The notes: a model not told the origin generated them from the letters alone. Numbered from the stretch's first letter, positions 1 through 8,413 are shown. The stretch: 64,000 nt of DNA from an uncultured Porphyromonas sp. (GCF_905372525.1 NZ_CAJPPN010000005.1:1-64000), one strand, 5' to 3'. Translations and numbers: made by a program.

Positions 1-82
1 AGGCAATACCATAGAGGGGTGGGGGCTTCCGAGCGTCAAGCGCTGATGGGTGTGAGTCGGTGGCATTATAAGAGAATTCTTG

Positions 83-90
83 TACCTTTG
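83..90 (+). promoter_or_regulatory. Putative sigma-ABfr -7 element for the first small ORF
   Basis: TACCTTTG matches the Bacteroidetes -7 consensus TAnnTTTG and lies 52 bp before the ATG at 143. No TTTG -33 element is visible at the usual spacing, so the call rests on the -7 box and its position. Confidence 0.5.
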
Positions 91-142
91 CTAGAGAGGC
101 ATTTTATAGGCGTCTCGAAGTGATACATTCATCCTTAATTCC

Positions 143-388
143 ATGGACTCAACTTCTAACACCTTCACGCAAGCAGAGACGGCTCAGCTCTGGGAGCTTA
201 CCTTCAAGCAAGGCATCTCCCCACAGCAAGCTATCTACCAAGTACTCGCTCAGCGCCCCAAGATCGATCAGCGGGAGTACGTCTTCTCGACCCTTCAGGT
301 CAATGCCAAGATACGTCCTACGGCACAGCTGAATAGCTACGTTCGCTCCACAGTCGCCCAGCTCCTAGGAGATAGAGGTGGTCGATGA
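143..388 (+). CDS. Hypothetical 81-residue protein
   Basis: I do not recognise this protein. It is a short polar protein of 81 residues with no signal peptide, no membrane segment and no cysteine motif. The composition (helix-favouring, with Q, A and R spread through it) suggests a small soluble helical protein. Support for it being real is a TAnnTTTG box about 52 bp upstream and codon use like the neighbouring genes. The ATG at 143 is chosen because the overlapping frame starting at 120 is a Ser/Arg-rich shadow. It could still be a chance ORF. A perfect hairpin at 531-560 follows about 140 bp downstream and may terminate it. Confidence 0.45.
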   Translation: MDSTSNTFTQAETAQLWELTFKQGISPQQAIYQVLAQRPKIDQREYVFSTLQVNAKIRPTAQLNSYVRSTVAQLLGDRGGR

Positions 389-530
389 TATTGCTCTCTG
401 GATGCTCAACTTTAGGATCAAACGTCTAGCAGCCTATCGCTTGAATGCATGGGATACGCAGAGGTATAAGCATAGAGAAGAAGAGGGTGCTGGATGGAGA
501 ATAGCTGTTCCGCCCTTGGAAATCTGGGGA

Positions 531-560
531 CTCGGGGGAAAGGATATAGCTTCCCCCGAG
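531..560 (+). terminator. Perfect 10-bp hairpin, terminator-like
   Basis: CTCGGGGGAA and TTCCCCCGAG form a perfect stem around a 10-nt loop (AGGATATAGC). It lies between the small ORF ending at 388 and the promoter box at 672, in a stretch (391-670) where I see no convincing gene. There is no U-tract, so factor-independent termination is uncertain. Confidence 0.45.
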
Positions 561-671
561 GCTATCTCTGAGGGAGCCTTGGGTGGGTGTTGCTCGTCAA
601 GAGGTCGGCTCGATGGGGGGATGAGGAGCGACGAATGTACCCACTAGAGGATGTTTCAGGCAATATTTTTT

Positions 672-679
672 TACCTTTG
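672..679 (+). promoter_or_regulatory. Putative -7 promoter element for the CDP-alcohol phosphatidyltransferase
   Basis: TACCTTTG fits TAnnTTTG and follows an AT-rich run. The start codon at 803 is about 120 bp downstream, giving an unusually long leader that contains the hairpin at 735-759. Confidence 0.55.
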
Positions 680-734
680 TGGTAGGGTAAACCTTCGGGG
701 ACAAGCGCTGTCCAAGGGATACTCTCTAGTAAAT

Positions 735-759
735 CGCCTCCTCCCCCGAGGGAGAGGCG
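735..759 (+). other. Hairpin in the leader of the CDP-alcohol phosphatidyltransferase gene
   Basis: CGCCTCCTCCC pairs with GGGAGAGGCG (one bulged base) around a very short loop. It lies between the -7 box at 672 and the ATG at 803. It is followed within 20 nt by GGATATAGC, the same word that forms the loop of the hairpin at 531-560. A role in attenuation or mRNA stability is possible but not shown. Confidence 0.4.
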
Positions 760-802
760 GTGGATGGGTAAGGATATAGCCCTCATTCTAGTACAATATA
801 TA

Positions 803-1489
803 ATGGCTGATACAAAGAAGGCGATAAGTCAAGATCGGAAGCGAACGAACATCCTGCGGGATGGAGAGCTTGCTCTTATTGCTTACCTAGTAGAGCGTAT
901 GCCTCGCTGGGTCACATCAAACATGCTCACGGGTCTCGGACTCGTAGGCAATCTCTCAGTAGCATTCGTCATGCTGCTGGCTGCTCTGTACCATGATAGC
1001 ACTTGGCTCCTGCTGACCCCCGTGGGCTTCGCCATCAATTGGTTCGGGGACTCATTGGATGGTCGTCTGGCCTATTACCGCAATCGCCCACGCAAGTGGT
1101 TTGGCTTCTGTCTCGATATCGTCATAGACTGGATCGGGATCGTCGCCATAGGCCTAGGCTACTACGCCTATGTGCAGCCAGGGTGGAAGCTCGTCGGCTT
1201 TATCTTCGTCGTCCTCTATGGGGCGGAGATGATCATCTCACAGCTTCGCTATAAGGTCACAGACCAGTACTCTATCGACTCGGGTCTCCTAGGCCCGACA
1301 GAGGTGCGTATCATCCTCGCTGCGCTCTTCTGCCTGGAGTATTTCGTCCCTGGGAGCATTCATTGGGTCGGTCTAGCTATCTCGGTCGTCCTACTTTTCT
1401 CCTTCATCTCCGACTTCGTCAAGCTACTAGATGCCGCCAACGAGCGGGATGCTGCTCTGAGACAGGCTCGGGAGAAGGAGGTGAACTAA
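803..1489 (+). CDS. CDP-alcohol phosphatidyltransferase family membrane protein
   Basis: A 228-residue integral membrane enzyme of the CDP-OH_P_transf family, which swaps CMP of a CDP-alcohol for another alcohol in phospholipid synthesis. The signature is visible as DSLDGRLAYYRN followed by GFCLDIVID. It keeps the D-x2-DG-x2-A core and the G-x3-D-x3-D metal ligands, but the usual AR is AY. Five to six hydrophobic segments follow a charged N-terminus (MADTKKAISQDRKR). I place the start at the ATG at 803 rather than at 764, because the extra 13 residues of the longer ORF are hydrophobic and lie over a leader hairpin. The next gene (GtrA) begins directly after the stop in the same frame. The substrate alcohol cannot be told from sequence; phosphatidylinositol-type and glycerol-type products are both possible. 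Confidence 0.85.
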   Translation: MADTKKAISQDRKRTNILRDGELALIAYLVERMPRWVTSNMLTGLGLVGNLSVAFVMLLAALYHDSTWLLLTPVGFAINWFGDSLDGRLAYYRNRPRKWFGFCLDIVIDWIGIVAIGLGYYAYVQPGWKLVGFIFVVLYGAEMIISQLRYKVTDQYSIDSGLLGPTEVRIILAALFCLEYFVPGSIHWVGLAISVVLLFSFISDFVKLLDAANERDAALRQAREKEVN

Positions 1490-1567
1490 CTACAAAGTGA
1501 CTGCACTCTGAGACGACTGATCCTGACCTTCTCTCGTGCTCAGGTCTCGGCAGGGGCTGGCTCTGTC

Positions 1568-1921
1568 GTGGACTATGGGCTCATGGTGCTGGCGCGCCAG
1601 CTCCTCGGGTGGCCACTCTTCTGGGCGGTCGCCCTAGGGGGTGTCGTAGGAGCGGGGATCAACTTCTCACTGAACCGCTACTGGACCTTCACGGCGGGCT
1701 CGGGGACGCATGACTACTCCAATGCCTTCCTCCTACAGCTCACCAAGTTTGTCCTCACCGTAGTCGGCAGTATCCTACTGAAGTACCTAGGTACCTATCT
1801 ACTAGAGCGTCATCTCGGGATCGACTACAAGATCGGGAAGCTCATCTCTGACCTCTTCGTCTCTGTACTCTTCAACTATCCTATGCAGCGGTACTGGGTC
1901 TTTCGCAAGACCCCCTCATAG
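1568..1921 (+). CDS. GtrA-like family membrane protein (N-terminus probably extends upstream)
   Basis: A small membrane protein of the GtrA/PF04138 family, thought to help move lipid-linked sugars across the membrane. Four hydrophobic helices are visible, with the typical FSLNRYWTF and MQRYWVFRK motifs. The first usable canonical start is the GTG at 1568 (117 residues), but this would cut into helix 1. The same frame upstream (1508-1567) reads RRLILTFSRAQVSAGAGSVV, which looks like the missing family N-terminus. No ATG, GTG or TTG exists in frame between the previous stop (1487-1489) and 1568. The real start may be a CTG (1508, 1517 or 1523), or there is a sequence error. The pairing with the CDP-alcohol transferase suggests a joint role in envelope lipid or glycolipid synthesis. 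Confidence 0.8.
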   Translation: MDYGLMVLARQLLGWPLFWAVALGGVVGAGINFSLNRYWTFTAGSGTHDYSNAFLLQLTKFVLTVVGSILLKYLGTYLLERHLGIDYKIGKLISDLFVSVLFNYPMQRYWVFRKTPS

Positions 1922-1943
1922 CCTCTACACCTTATTGCCTATC

Positions 1944-3287
1944 ATGACTAGTCTTATGCGTATCCGCACACTCGCTTTGCTTCTCTGGGGGAGTATCCTC
2001 CTTCTCTCCCTCCGCGCTATCCCCTGCTCTGCTCAGTGGCCTACTCCACCGACGTATATCCTCCGCCTCAAGCATCTACTTGCCTTCGCTGGGACGGATG
2101 CCATGCAGGTGAGCCACTGGGTAGATAGTGTCTATCAGAGTCTGGATCAGCGGGGTAGGGTGGGGCAGCTCATCATGCCCATTATCTATCCCAAGCCCGA
2201 GGATACCGAGGTACTCCTAGGTCGCCTCAAGCGGGAGCCGTGGGGAGGTATCCTCTTCCAGAAAGGTCTCCTAGCGGACCAACGTCGCCTGACGATACGT
2301 CTGCAGCAGGCCAGCCAAGTCCCACTGCTCATCGCCTTAGATGGCGAGTGGGGGCTGAACATGCGCCTCAAGGATGCTCCACGCTACCCCCGTAACCTAC
2401 TCCTAAGTAAGAAGAGGAACTTTGTCTTCTTCTACAACTATGGGCGGGAGATCGCTCGCCAATGTCGTCTCATGGGTATTCACATCAACTTCGCCCCTGT
2501 ACTGGACGTCAATAGCAATCCGAAGAACCCCGTCATCGGCTCACGTAGCTTCGGCTCCTCGCCTCAGCTGGTGGCAGGGCTAGGACGGGCCTATGCTCTC
2601 GGCCTAGAGACTAGTGGTGTGCTCTCTGTAGCCAAGCACTTCCCCGGGCATGGGGATACCTCCGAAGACTCCCACAAGACCCTCCCCACGGTCACAGCCT
2701 CCCGGGAGCGTATGCAGGAGGTAGAGCTTGCCCCCTTCCGTACCTATATAGAGGAGCGCTTCGGTGGGATCATGACGGCTCACCTGCGCGTCCCCGCCTA
2801 TGACCCTAGTGGTCGCCCCGCCTCCCTCAGTGCCCCGATCACGACCGAGCTACTGAGGAAGGAGATGGACTTCGATGGGCTCGTCTTCACCGATGCCCTA
2901 GAGATGAAGGGGGCACAGACCTCAGGCGTGACCTCTGTAGCCGTGGCAGCACTACAGGCGGGAAACGATATTCTTCTGGGACCTTCACACCCTACCCAAG
3001 CACTGGATGAGATCATAGCGGCACTGAAGAGTGGGGAGCTGACGGAGGCGATGATCGAGGCGAAGTGCCGTCGAGTACTAGCCTTCAAGTATGCTCTGAT
3101 TGTCGCCAGAGAAGACCTAGGGGTTGCCCCAGAGAAGGTCAAGGAGGCGATATGGACCCGAGAGGAGGCTAAGCTGAGAGCCTACCTAGAGGAGGTAGCC
3201 GGCTCCAAGGAGACGGCCGTAGACCCTACTGCCCATACCCCAGCGATGAAGTCTCAGCCTAGCCGTAGGAAGTCTACTAAGCGATAG
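1944..3287 (+). CDS. Exported GH3 beta-N-acetylhexosaminidase
   Basis: A family 3 glycoside hydrolase of 447 residues, expected to release terminal N-acetylglucosamine from peptidoglycan or glycan fragments. A signal peptide is visible (MTSLMRIRTLALLLWGSILL, then a cleavage region around CSA-Q). Diagnostic motifs are KHFPGHGDTSEDSHKTLP (the His/Asp loop specific to NagZ-like enzymes) and FDGLVFTDALEMKG, which holds the catalytic Asp nucleophile. The C-terminus is basic and Ser/Thr-rich. I chose the ATG at 1944 over a TTG at 1935. Ten bases after the stop, a beta-lactamase-fold hydrolase begins; in many Bacteroidetes these two domains are one polypeptide of about 1000 residues, so this looks like a split version. 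It is likely co-transcribed with 3297-4706 and udk. Confidence 0.88.
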   Translation: MTSLMRIRTLALLLWGSILLLSLRAIPCSAQWPTPPTYILRLKHLLAFAGTDAMQVSHWVDSVYQSLDQRGRVGQLIMPIIYPKPEDTEVLLGRLKREPWGGILFQKGLLADQRRLTIRLQQASQVPLLIALDGEWGLNMRLKDAPRYPRNLLLSKKRNFVFFYNYGREIARQCRLMGIHINFAPVLDVNSNPKNPVIGSRSFGSSPQLVAGLGRAYALGLETSGVLSVAKHFPGHGDTSEDSHKTLPTVTASRERMQEVELAPFRTYIEERFGGIMTAHLRVPAYDPSGRPASLSAPITTELLRKEMDFDGLVFTDALEMKGAQTSGVTSVAVAALQAGNDILLGPSHPTQALDEIIAALKSGELTEAMIEAKCRRVLAFKYALIVAREDLGVAPEKVKEAIWTREEAKLRAYLEEVAGSKETAVDPTAHTPAMKSQPSRRKSTKR

Positions 3288-3296
3288 CCTATACGT

Positions 3297-4706
3297 ATGC
3301 TCCGCACTCTAGTCCTCCTCCTCGCTCTAGTCCTCGGTGTATCTGCCGAGGCACAGCAGCCCCGTGGCCTTGACTCGCTTCTGGGACACCTCATTGATGG
3401 CGATAGTCTTCCCCAGCCGAGGCCGGAGCCCTCTGCACCCCACCTAGAGCGGATAGACTCCCTCGCCCGACTTGGCCTCCGCCTACAGGCTTACCCGGGC
3501 TGTCAGATCTACGCCCTCTATCGTGGGCGAGTCATCTATGACCGAGCCTTCGGGTCTATGACGAGACTCGGGGGGCGGACGGAGGACCCTAACTCCACCT
3601 TCACGATCTACGATCTAGCCTCCGTCACCAAGGCCGCCGCCACGACACCCGCCCTCATGCTCCTAGTGGCAGAGCACAAGGTGAGCCTCAACGCACCACT
3701 CCTCTCCTATCTACCCGAGACCAAGGGCTCCCTCCTCGGGATGGTCACCATTCGCCAGCTCCTACTACACCAGTCGGGGCTACCGGCAGGGATCAACTTC
3801 TACACCGATCTCATCGACGAGGAGAGCTATGAAGGAGCTCTGATCCGCTATAAGGCTTTCAAGGGCGGAGTCCCTCTGGTCGGTAAGGCTTGGGGAAATC
3901 CTAACTTCCGCTTCCTCGACGAGTATATAGCTACTAGACGCACCGAGCAACATTCGCTCCGCTTCTCCCCGAAGAAGTTCATCGCTCCCTCCTTCAAGGA
4001 TCGGATGATGGAGCGCCTGCTGAGCGTGCGGGTCAAGTCAGACAAGTCCTATCGCTATAGTGACCTGAACTTCGTCCTCCTCCAGCAGGTCATCGAGCGG
4101 GTGAGCCATCAGGGACTAGACACCTTCGTCCAGGAGCGTATCTATCGTCCTATAGGAGCTCGGCTCTACTATTGCCCGCTAGAGCACGGGGTGAAGGCCG
4201 AGGTGATCGCTCCAGCACAGGACGATCGTTTCCTCCGAGGTGAGGTACTTCGGGGAACAGTGGATGACGAGACGGCAGCCTGTCTAGGTGGAGTGTCGGG
4301 CAATGCGGGGCTCTTTGGCTCGGCTCGGGAGCTCGCCAAGGTTGCTCAACTCCTCCTCCAGCACGGCACTTGGGAGGGAAAGAGCATTATCCCTGCTCAC
4401 ACCGTCAAGCTCTTCACCGAGACACTCGGTGCGGGGGGACTTCGCTGCCTAGGCTTCGACAAGCCCCGTAGGCACGGGGGACCCACAGGGGAGCTAGCCT
4501 CGCACGATACCTATGGTCACCAGGGCTTCACGGGGACGTGCTTCTGGGTAGACCCTCGCTACGATCTGGTCTTCGTCTTCCTCTCAAACCGTACTTACCC
4601 CTCGCGCAAGAATACCGTACTCATCCACGAGCGTCTGAGACAGTCGCTGCAGGATCTCCTCTATGAGTCCCTCGGGATCATGACTCCACGCTCGAGCCTC
4701 TCCTAA
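3297..4706 (+). CDS. Exported serine hydrolase, beta-lactamase (class C / PBP) fold
   Basis: A 469-residue serine hydrolase of the beta-lactamase family (PF00144), secreted by a signal peptide (MLRTLVLLLALVLGVSAEAQ). The SxxK nucleophile motif is SVTK within YDLASVTKAAATTPA. A Tyr motif is present as YSDLNFV, and the third box is HQG in GHQGFTGTCFW. These point to a penicillin-binding-protein or esterase-like activity rather than to a true resistance enzyme. The gene is 9 bp downstream of the GH3 gene and 27 bp upstream of udk. Its position next to a GH3 enzyme matches the domain order of fused GH3/beta-lactamase proteins, so a role in muropeptide processing is the best guess. Confidence 0.85.
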   Translation: MLRTLVLLLALVLGVSAEAQQPRGLDSLLGHLIDGDSLPQPRPEPSAPHLERIDSLARLGLRLQAYPGCQIYALYRGRVIYDRAFGSMTRLGGRTEDPNSTFTIYDLASVTKAAATTPALMLLVAEHKVSLNAPLLSYLPETKGSLLGMVTIRQLLLHQSGLPAGINFYTDLIDEESYEGALIRYKAFKGGVPLVGKAWGNPNFRFLDEYIATRRTEQHSLRFSPKKFIAPSFKDRMMERLLSVRVKSDKSYRYSDLNFVLLQQVIERVSHQGLDTFVQERIYRPIGARLYYCPLEHGVKAEVIAPAQDDRFLRGEVLRGTVDDETAACLGGVSGNAGLFGSARELAKVAQLLLQHGTWEGKSIIPAHTVKLFTETLGAGGLRCLGFDKPRRHGGPTGELASHDTYGHQGFTGTCFWVDPRYDLVFVFLSNRTYPSRKNTVLIHERLRQSLQDLLYESLGIMTPRSSLS

Positions 4707-4733
4707 TCCTCCCTCCCATAAAGATTATCATCT

Positions 4734-5360
4734 ATGAGCCAATCATTATCTACCACGATCATCGGCGTAGCTGGTGGGTCAGCCTCAGGTAAGTCTACCC
4801 TCGTCCGCAAGCTCCAGGAAGCCTTCGTAGAGGAGCATGTGACGACACTCTGTCACGACTTCTACTACAAGGCTCATGACGAGCTGACCCTAGAGGAACG
4901 CTCAAAGCTGAACTACGACCATCCCCACTCCTTTGATACCGATATGATGATCGAGCATATCCGTCTACTCAAGCAGGGGCATAGCGTCCAGCGTCCAGTC
5001 TATTCCTTCAATGAGCATAACCGCCTCTCTCAGACAGTCCTCGTCCAGCCTGCTAAGGTGCTGATCCTCGACGGGATCTTGATCTTAGAGAACAAGGAGC
5101 TCCGAGAGCTAATGGATGTCAAGGTGTACGTCGATACCGATGATGACGTACGTCTGGCTCGTCGCCTCGTACGAGATGTGCAGGAGCGCGGACGAGATAT
5201 GAACTCGGTGCTCAAGCAATACTTCTCCACCGTGAAGCCTATGCACCGGGACTTCGTAGAGCCCTCCAAACGATATGCCGATATTATCATTCCCGAGGGG
5301 GGGATGAACCCCGTGGCTCTCTCACTCCTGGTGGAGAATATCCACTCGCTCCTACGCTAG
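4734..5360 (+). CDS. udk: Uridine kinase
   Basis: Phosphorylates uridine and cytidine to UMP and CMP in the pyrimidine salvage pathway. The length of 208 residues is normal for the family. The P-loop is GGSASGKST at residues 14-22. The substrate-binding region CHDFYYKAHDEL and the NYDHPHSFD motif follow, then the lid region RLVRDVQERGRD. It is the third gene of a tight plus-strand run starting with the GH3 gene (27 bp gap). The stop is followed by a short non-coding gap that carries the promoter for tgt. Confidence 0.95.
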   Translation: MSQSLSTTIIGVAGGSASGKSTLVRKLQEAFVEEHVTTLCHDFYYKAHDELTLEERSKLNYDHPHSFDTDMMIEHIRLLKQGHSVQRPVYSFNEHNRLSQTVLVQPAKVLILDGILILENKELRELMDVKVYVDTDDDVRLARRLVRDVQERGRDMNSVLKQYFSTVKPMHRDFVEPSKRYADIIIPEGGMNPVALSLLVENIHSLLR

Positions 5361-5396
5361 AGTGACCTCACTCGGAGGGCTCCCCCTCAGGTATAC

Positions 5397-5429
5397 TTGG
5401 TATCTATAGAGGGAGAACTCATATCTTTG
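5397..5429 (+). promoter_or_regulatory. Promoter of the tgt-lptF/G-smpB operon
   Basis: TTG at 5397-5399 and TATCTTTG at 5422-5429 are separated by 22 nt, close to the Bacteroidetes -33/-7 spacing. The tgt ATG lies 40 bp downstream at 5470. Confidence 0.65.
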
Positions 5430-5469
5430 TACCCCCCTACGATCGATCAAGGGGGCGTAGACAGAATAG

Positions 5470-6603
5470 ATGCTGAACTTCGATATACACAAGACCTGTA
5501 GCCAGAGTGCTGCTCGTGCGGGGAGGATCACGACCGATCATGGTGAGATCCTTACCCCTATCTTCATGCCCGTGGGGACAGTTGGCTCCGTGAAGGCGGT
5601 CCATATGTCCGAGCTGCGGGAGGACATCCGTGCCCAGATCATCCTCGGCAATACCTACCATCTCTACCTACGCCCTGGGCTAGAGGTACTCCATGAGGCT
5701 GGTGGACTACATAAGTTCAATAGCTGGGAGGGCTCGATCCTGACAGACAGCGGGGGCTACCAAGTCTTTAGTCTTGCTCATCGGCGAAAGATTACCGAGG
5801 AGGGGGTGACCTTCCAGTCACATATCGATGGCTCGAGGCACCTCTTTACTCCCGAACGTGTCATGGACATCGAGCGGATCATCGGGGCAGATATCATCAT
5901 GGCTTTTGATGAGTGTTGCCCCGGGGATGCGGACTTCCAGTATGCCAAGAAGTCCCTTACCCTCACCGAAGGGTGGCTCAAGAGGTGTGTCCAGCGTGTG
6001 GCAGAGACAGAGCCACACTATGGCTACCACCAGAGTCTGTTCCCTATCGTGCAGGGCTGTGTATATCCCGAGCTGAGGACGAGGGCCGCAGAGTTCGTCG
6101 CCTCTCTGGGAGCAGAGGGTAATGCCATCGGGGGGCTCGCCGTAGGTGAACCCACCGAGAAGATGTACGAGATGGTGGAGCTCACCAATAGTATCCTCCC
6201 TCAGGACAAGCCTCGCTACCTAATGGGAGTAGGGACGCCGATCAACCTCCTAGAGGGGATCGCCCGAGGGGTGGATATGTTTGACTGCATCATGCCCACA
6301 CGTAATGGTCGTAATGGTCAGCTCTTCACCAGCCGAGGCACGATAAATATTCGTAATGCCAAGTGGGCTCGGGAGTTCTCTCCTATAGACACTGAAGGCT
6401 ACTCCTTCGTAGACAGCCGATATACGTTGGCCTACCTCCATCATCTCATCCGTGCCGACGAGATCCTCGGGCTACAGATCGCCTCGATACACAATCTTGC
6501 CTTCTACCTACGTCTCGTGCGAGAGGCACGCGAACATATCCTGCAGGGAGACTTCCTCCCCTGGAAGGAGCGTATGGTACGACAGATGGACAATCGACTA
6601 TAG
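5470..6603 (+). CDS. tgt: tRNA-guanine transglycosylase lacking the zinc cysteines
   Basis: Exchanges G34 of GUN-anticodon tRNAs for a queuosine precursor base. The length of 377 residues is standard. The substrate-binding Asp is D93 (LTDSGGYQVF) and the nucleophile is the second Asp of GVDMFDCIMPTR (D272). The fold is complete. Oddly, the three cysteines that with a His bind structural zinc in bacterial enzymes are absent: where CxCxxC is expected, the segment IDTEGYSFVDSRYT has Gly310, Ser312 and Asp315, while the fourth ligand His341 (IASIHNL) is kept. I believe this is a lineage feature rather than decay, because the rest of the protein is intact. It is the first gene of an operon with lptF/G (7 bp gap) and smpB. 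Confidence 0.93.
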   Translation: MLNFDIHKTCSQSAARAGRITTDHGEILTPIFMPVGTVGSVKAVHMSELREDIRAQIILGNTYHLYLRPGLEVLHEAGGLHKFNSWEGSILTDSGGYQVFSLAHRRKITEEGVTFQSHIDGSRHLFTPERVMDIERIIGADIIMAFDECCPGDADFQYAKKSLTLTEGWLKRCVQRVAETEPHYGYHQSLFPIVQGCVYPELRTRAAEFVASLGAEGNAIGGLAVGEPTEKMYEMVELTNSILPQDKPRYLMGVGTPINLLEGIARGVDMFDCIMPTRNGRNGQLFTSRGTINIRNAKWAREFSPIDTEGYSFVDSRYTLAYLHHLIRADEILGLQIASIHNLAFYLRLVREAREHILQGDFLPWKERMVRQMDNRL

Positions 6604-6610
6604 AGCTCTC

Positions 6611-7765
6611 ATGGACCGACTACCACAGCAGGAGGAGGTGAAGTCACAGGCACCTCAGTCGGAGGGGGTGGCGAAGCCCTATCGCCCCTGGCTCGGGCGT
6701 GTGGATAGGTACATCATACGTACCTTCCTCACGACCTTCGTCTTCTCTATCGCCCTCATCCTCGCTATTGCAGTGGTCTTTGACGTGAATGCCAAGATCT
6801 CTGATTTCCTCAAGCCCGAGGTGCCACTCTCCAAGATCTTCTTTCACTACTACCTGAACTTTATTCCCTACTATGCGAATATGTTCAGTCCGCTCTTCGT
6901 CTTCATCTCGGTCATCTTCTTTACCTCCAATCTGGCTGCCAATACGGAGATCATAGCGATGCTCTCTAGCGGTATGAGCTTCCGTCGTCTCCTGCGCCCC
7001 TATATGGTCGCTGCTGCTATCATCGCACTGGTCACGTACCTTCTGAATGCCTTCATCATCCCGTCGGGCAATAAGGTGCGTCTTGCCTTTGAGGATCAGT
7101 ATCTGCGTTCCAAGGTTGCCAAATATACCTCCAATATCCAGATCGCCATCGACAAGGATGTCTACCTCTACATCCGAGAGTATGAGAGCCAGGAGCGTAT
7201 CGCCTATTCGCTGGCTGTAGATGAGTTCAAGGGGCGCTCCCTCGTCTCTCGTATGACGGCGGACGAGGCTAGGTATGACACCCTAGATAGGTGGCACCTA
7301 CAGGACTTTCATATTCGTCGCTTCTCCGGTCTCCGGGCTACTGATACGGTCGGCTATGACTTAGATACCAATCTGCGTATCCGTCCCTCCGACTTCCTCG
7401 TCAATGAGAAGGACGTAGAGAAGATGCGCAATGATCAGCTGGAGCGCTATATCACCCGTCAGAAGGAGCGTGGTGCGAGCAATACCAAGCTCTTCCAGGT
7501 CGAGCTCCATAAGCGGTATGCCGCTATCTTCTCCGCCTTCATCCTGACCTTCATTGGCTGTGTCCTATCGGCTAAGAAGATGAAGAATGGTCTTGGGATC
7601 AACCTAGTCATCGGCTTCTCTCTTTGTCTTGGCTATATCGTTGCCACTACGGTCACAGCCCAGTTCTCCAACGTCGGGATGATGGCTCCGTGGCTCGCAG
7701 CCTGGCTTCCCAACTTTGTCTTCGTCCTTTTCGCCTTCCTGCTCTGGCGAAAGGCTCCCCAATAA
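6611..7765 (+). CDS. LptF/LptG family permease (YjgP/YjgQ)
   Basis: An inner-membrane permease of 384 residues that pairs with a partner and the LptB ATPase to pull lipopolysaccharide from the inner membrane. An N-terminal soluble stretch leads to [20 protein letters not shown] (helix 1), two more helices through about residue 130, a periplasmic beta-jellyroll-like region (about 140-290), then three C-terminal helices ending LLWRKAPQ. That is the six-helix LptF/G layout. I take the ATG at 6611, just after the tgt stop; the longer frame from 6452 overlaps tgt and is not plausible. smpB starts 12 bp after the stop. Only one of the two paralogues is in the window; which one it is cannot be decided here. 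Confidence 0.9.
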   Translation: MDRLPQQEEVKSQAPQSEGVAKPYRPWLGRVDRYIIRTFLTTFVFSIALILAIAVVFDVNAKISDFLKPEVPLSKIFFHYYLNFIPYYANMFSPLFVFISVIFFTSNLAANTEIIAMLSSGMSFRRLLRPYMVAAAIIALVTYLLNAFIIPSGNKVRLAFEDQYLRSKVAKYTSNIQIAIDKDVYLYIREYESQERIAYSLAVDEFKGRSLVSRMTADEARYDTLDRWHLQDFHIRRFSGLRATDTVGYDLDTNLRIRPSDFLVNEKDVEKMRNDQLERYITRQKERGASNTKLFQVELHKRYAAIFSAFILTFIGCVLSAKKMKNGLGINLVIGFSLCLGYIVATTVTAQFSNVGMMAPWLAAWLPNFVFVLFAFLLWRKAPQ

Positions 7766-7776
7766 CCCCATGTCCT

Positions 7777-8238
7777 ATGAAACAAAAGACCCAGCGCAGT
7801 ATCTCGATCCTGAACAAGCGTGCGACCTTTGACTACGAGCTACTCGACACCTATACCGCAGGGCTTGTCTTGGTGGGTACAGAGATCAAGTCTCTTCGTC
7901 TCGGTAAGGCCAGTCTCGTAGATGCCTACTGCTACTTCCACAATGGAGAGCTGTGGCTGAAGAATGCTAATATCAGCGAATACTTCTACGGCTCATACAA
8001 CAATCATGCGGCACGTCGTGACCGCAAGCTCCTACTGAGTCGCAAGGAGCTACGTCGCCTCCAGGACTACGTCCAGACTCCAGGGGTGACCATCATCCCT
8101 ACGAAGATCTTCATCAATGATCGGGGGCTAGCCAAGATCATCATCGCTCCTGCCCGGGGGAAGAAGCTCTACGATAAGCGTGCATCGCTGCGTGAGAAGG
8201 ACGACCGTCGGGAGATGGATCGAGCAATGAAGCGATAG
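7777..8238 (+). CDS. smpB: SsrA-binding protein SmpB
   Basis: Binds tmRNA and carries it to stalled ribosomes for trans-translation. At 153 residues it is a typical Smp[20 protein letters not shown], then [18 protein letters not shown], then [20 protein letters not shown], and the basic tail [20 protein letters not shown], which enters the decoding centre. I chose the ATG at 7777 (MKQKTQRS), 11 bp after the permease stop; the longer frame runs back into lptF/G. A strong terminator follows directly at 8260-8306, marking the operon end. Confidence 0.96.
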   Translation: MKQKTQRSISILNKRATFDYELLDTYTAGLVLVGTEIKSLRLGKASLVDAYCYFHNGELWLKNANISEYFYGSYNNHAARRDRKLLLSRKELRRLQDYVQTPGVTIIPTKIFINDRGLAKIIIAPARGKKLYDKRASLREKDDRREMDRAMKR

Positions 8239-8259
8239 CCCCTCACCTCCATAAGCAAG

Positions 8260-8306
8260 GCAAAGCCCCCACGAGGTCGTATCATACGATCCCGTGGGGG
8301 CTTTGC
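8260..8306 (+). terminator. Rho-independent-type terminator after smpB
   Basis: GCAAAGCCCCCACG (8260-8273) pairs perfectly with CGTGGGGGCTTTGC (8293-8306). The loop can itself fold (TCGTAT with ATACGA), and a T-containing stretch follows. Confidence 0.85.
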
Positions 8307-8413
8307 TTTGTCTATTAAGTCTCTTGGAGGAGTCCCTCTAGTTGGGCATGGACAAGGGGACTCTAAGCTTACAGAGGGCTTTAAGCCTCCTACTTGTGGT
8401 CTCCTCTACTTGA

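Noticed and set aside
378..647. 89-residue ORF after the first small gene
   Set aside because: Runs through the perfect hairpin at 531-560, has a Gly/Ser/Cys-rich odd composition and no promoter; likely chance.
3297..4706. Beta-lactam resistance gene
   Set aside because: The SxxK hydrolase is paired with a GH3 glycosidase and lacks the standard class C YxN motif; an envelope enzyme is more likely.
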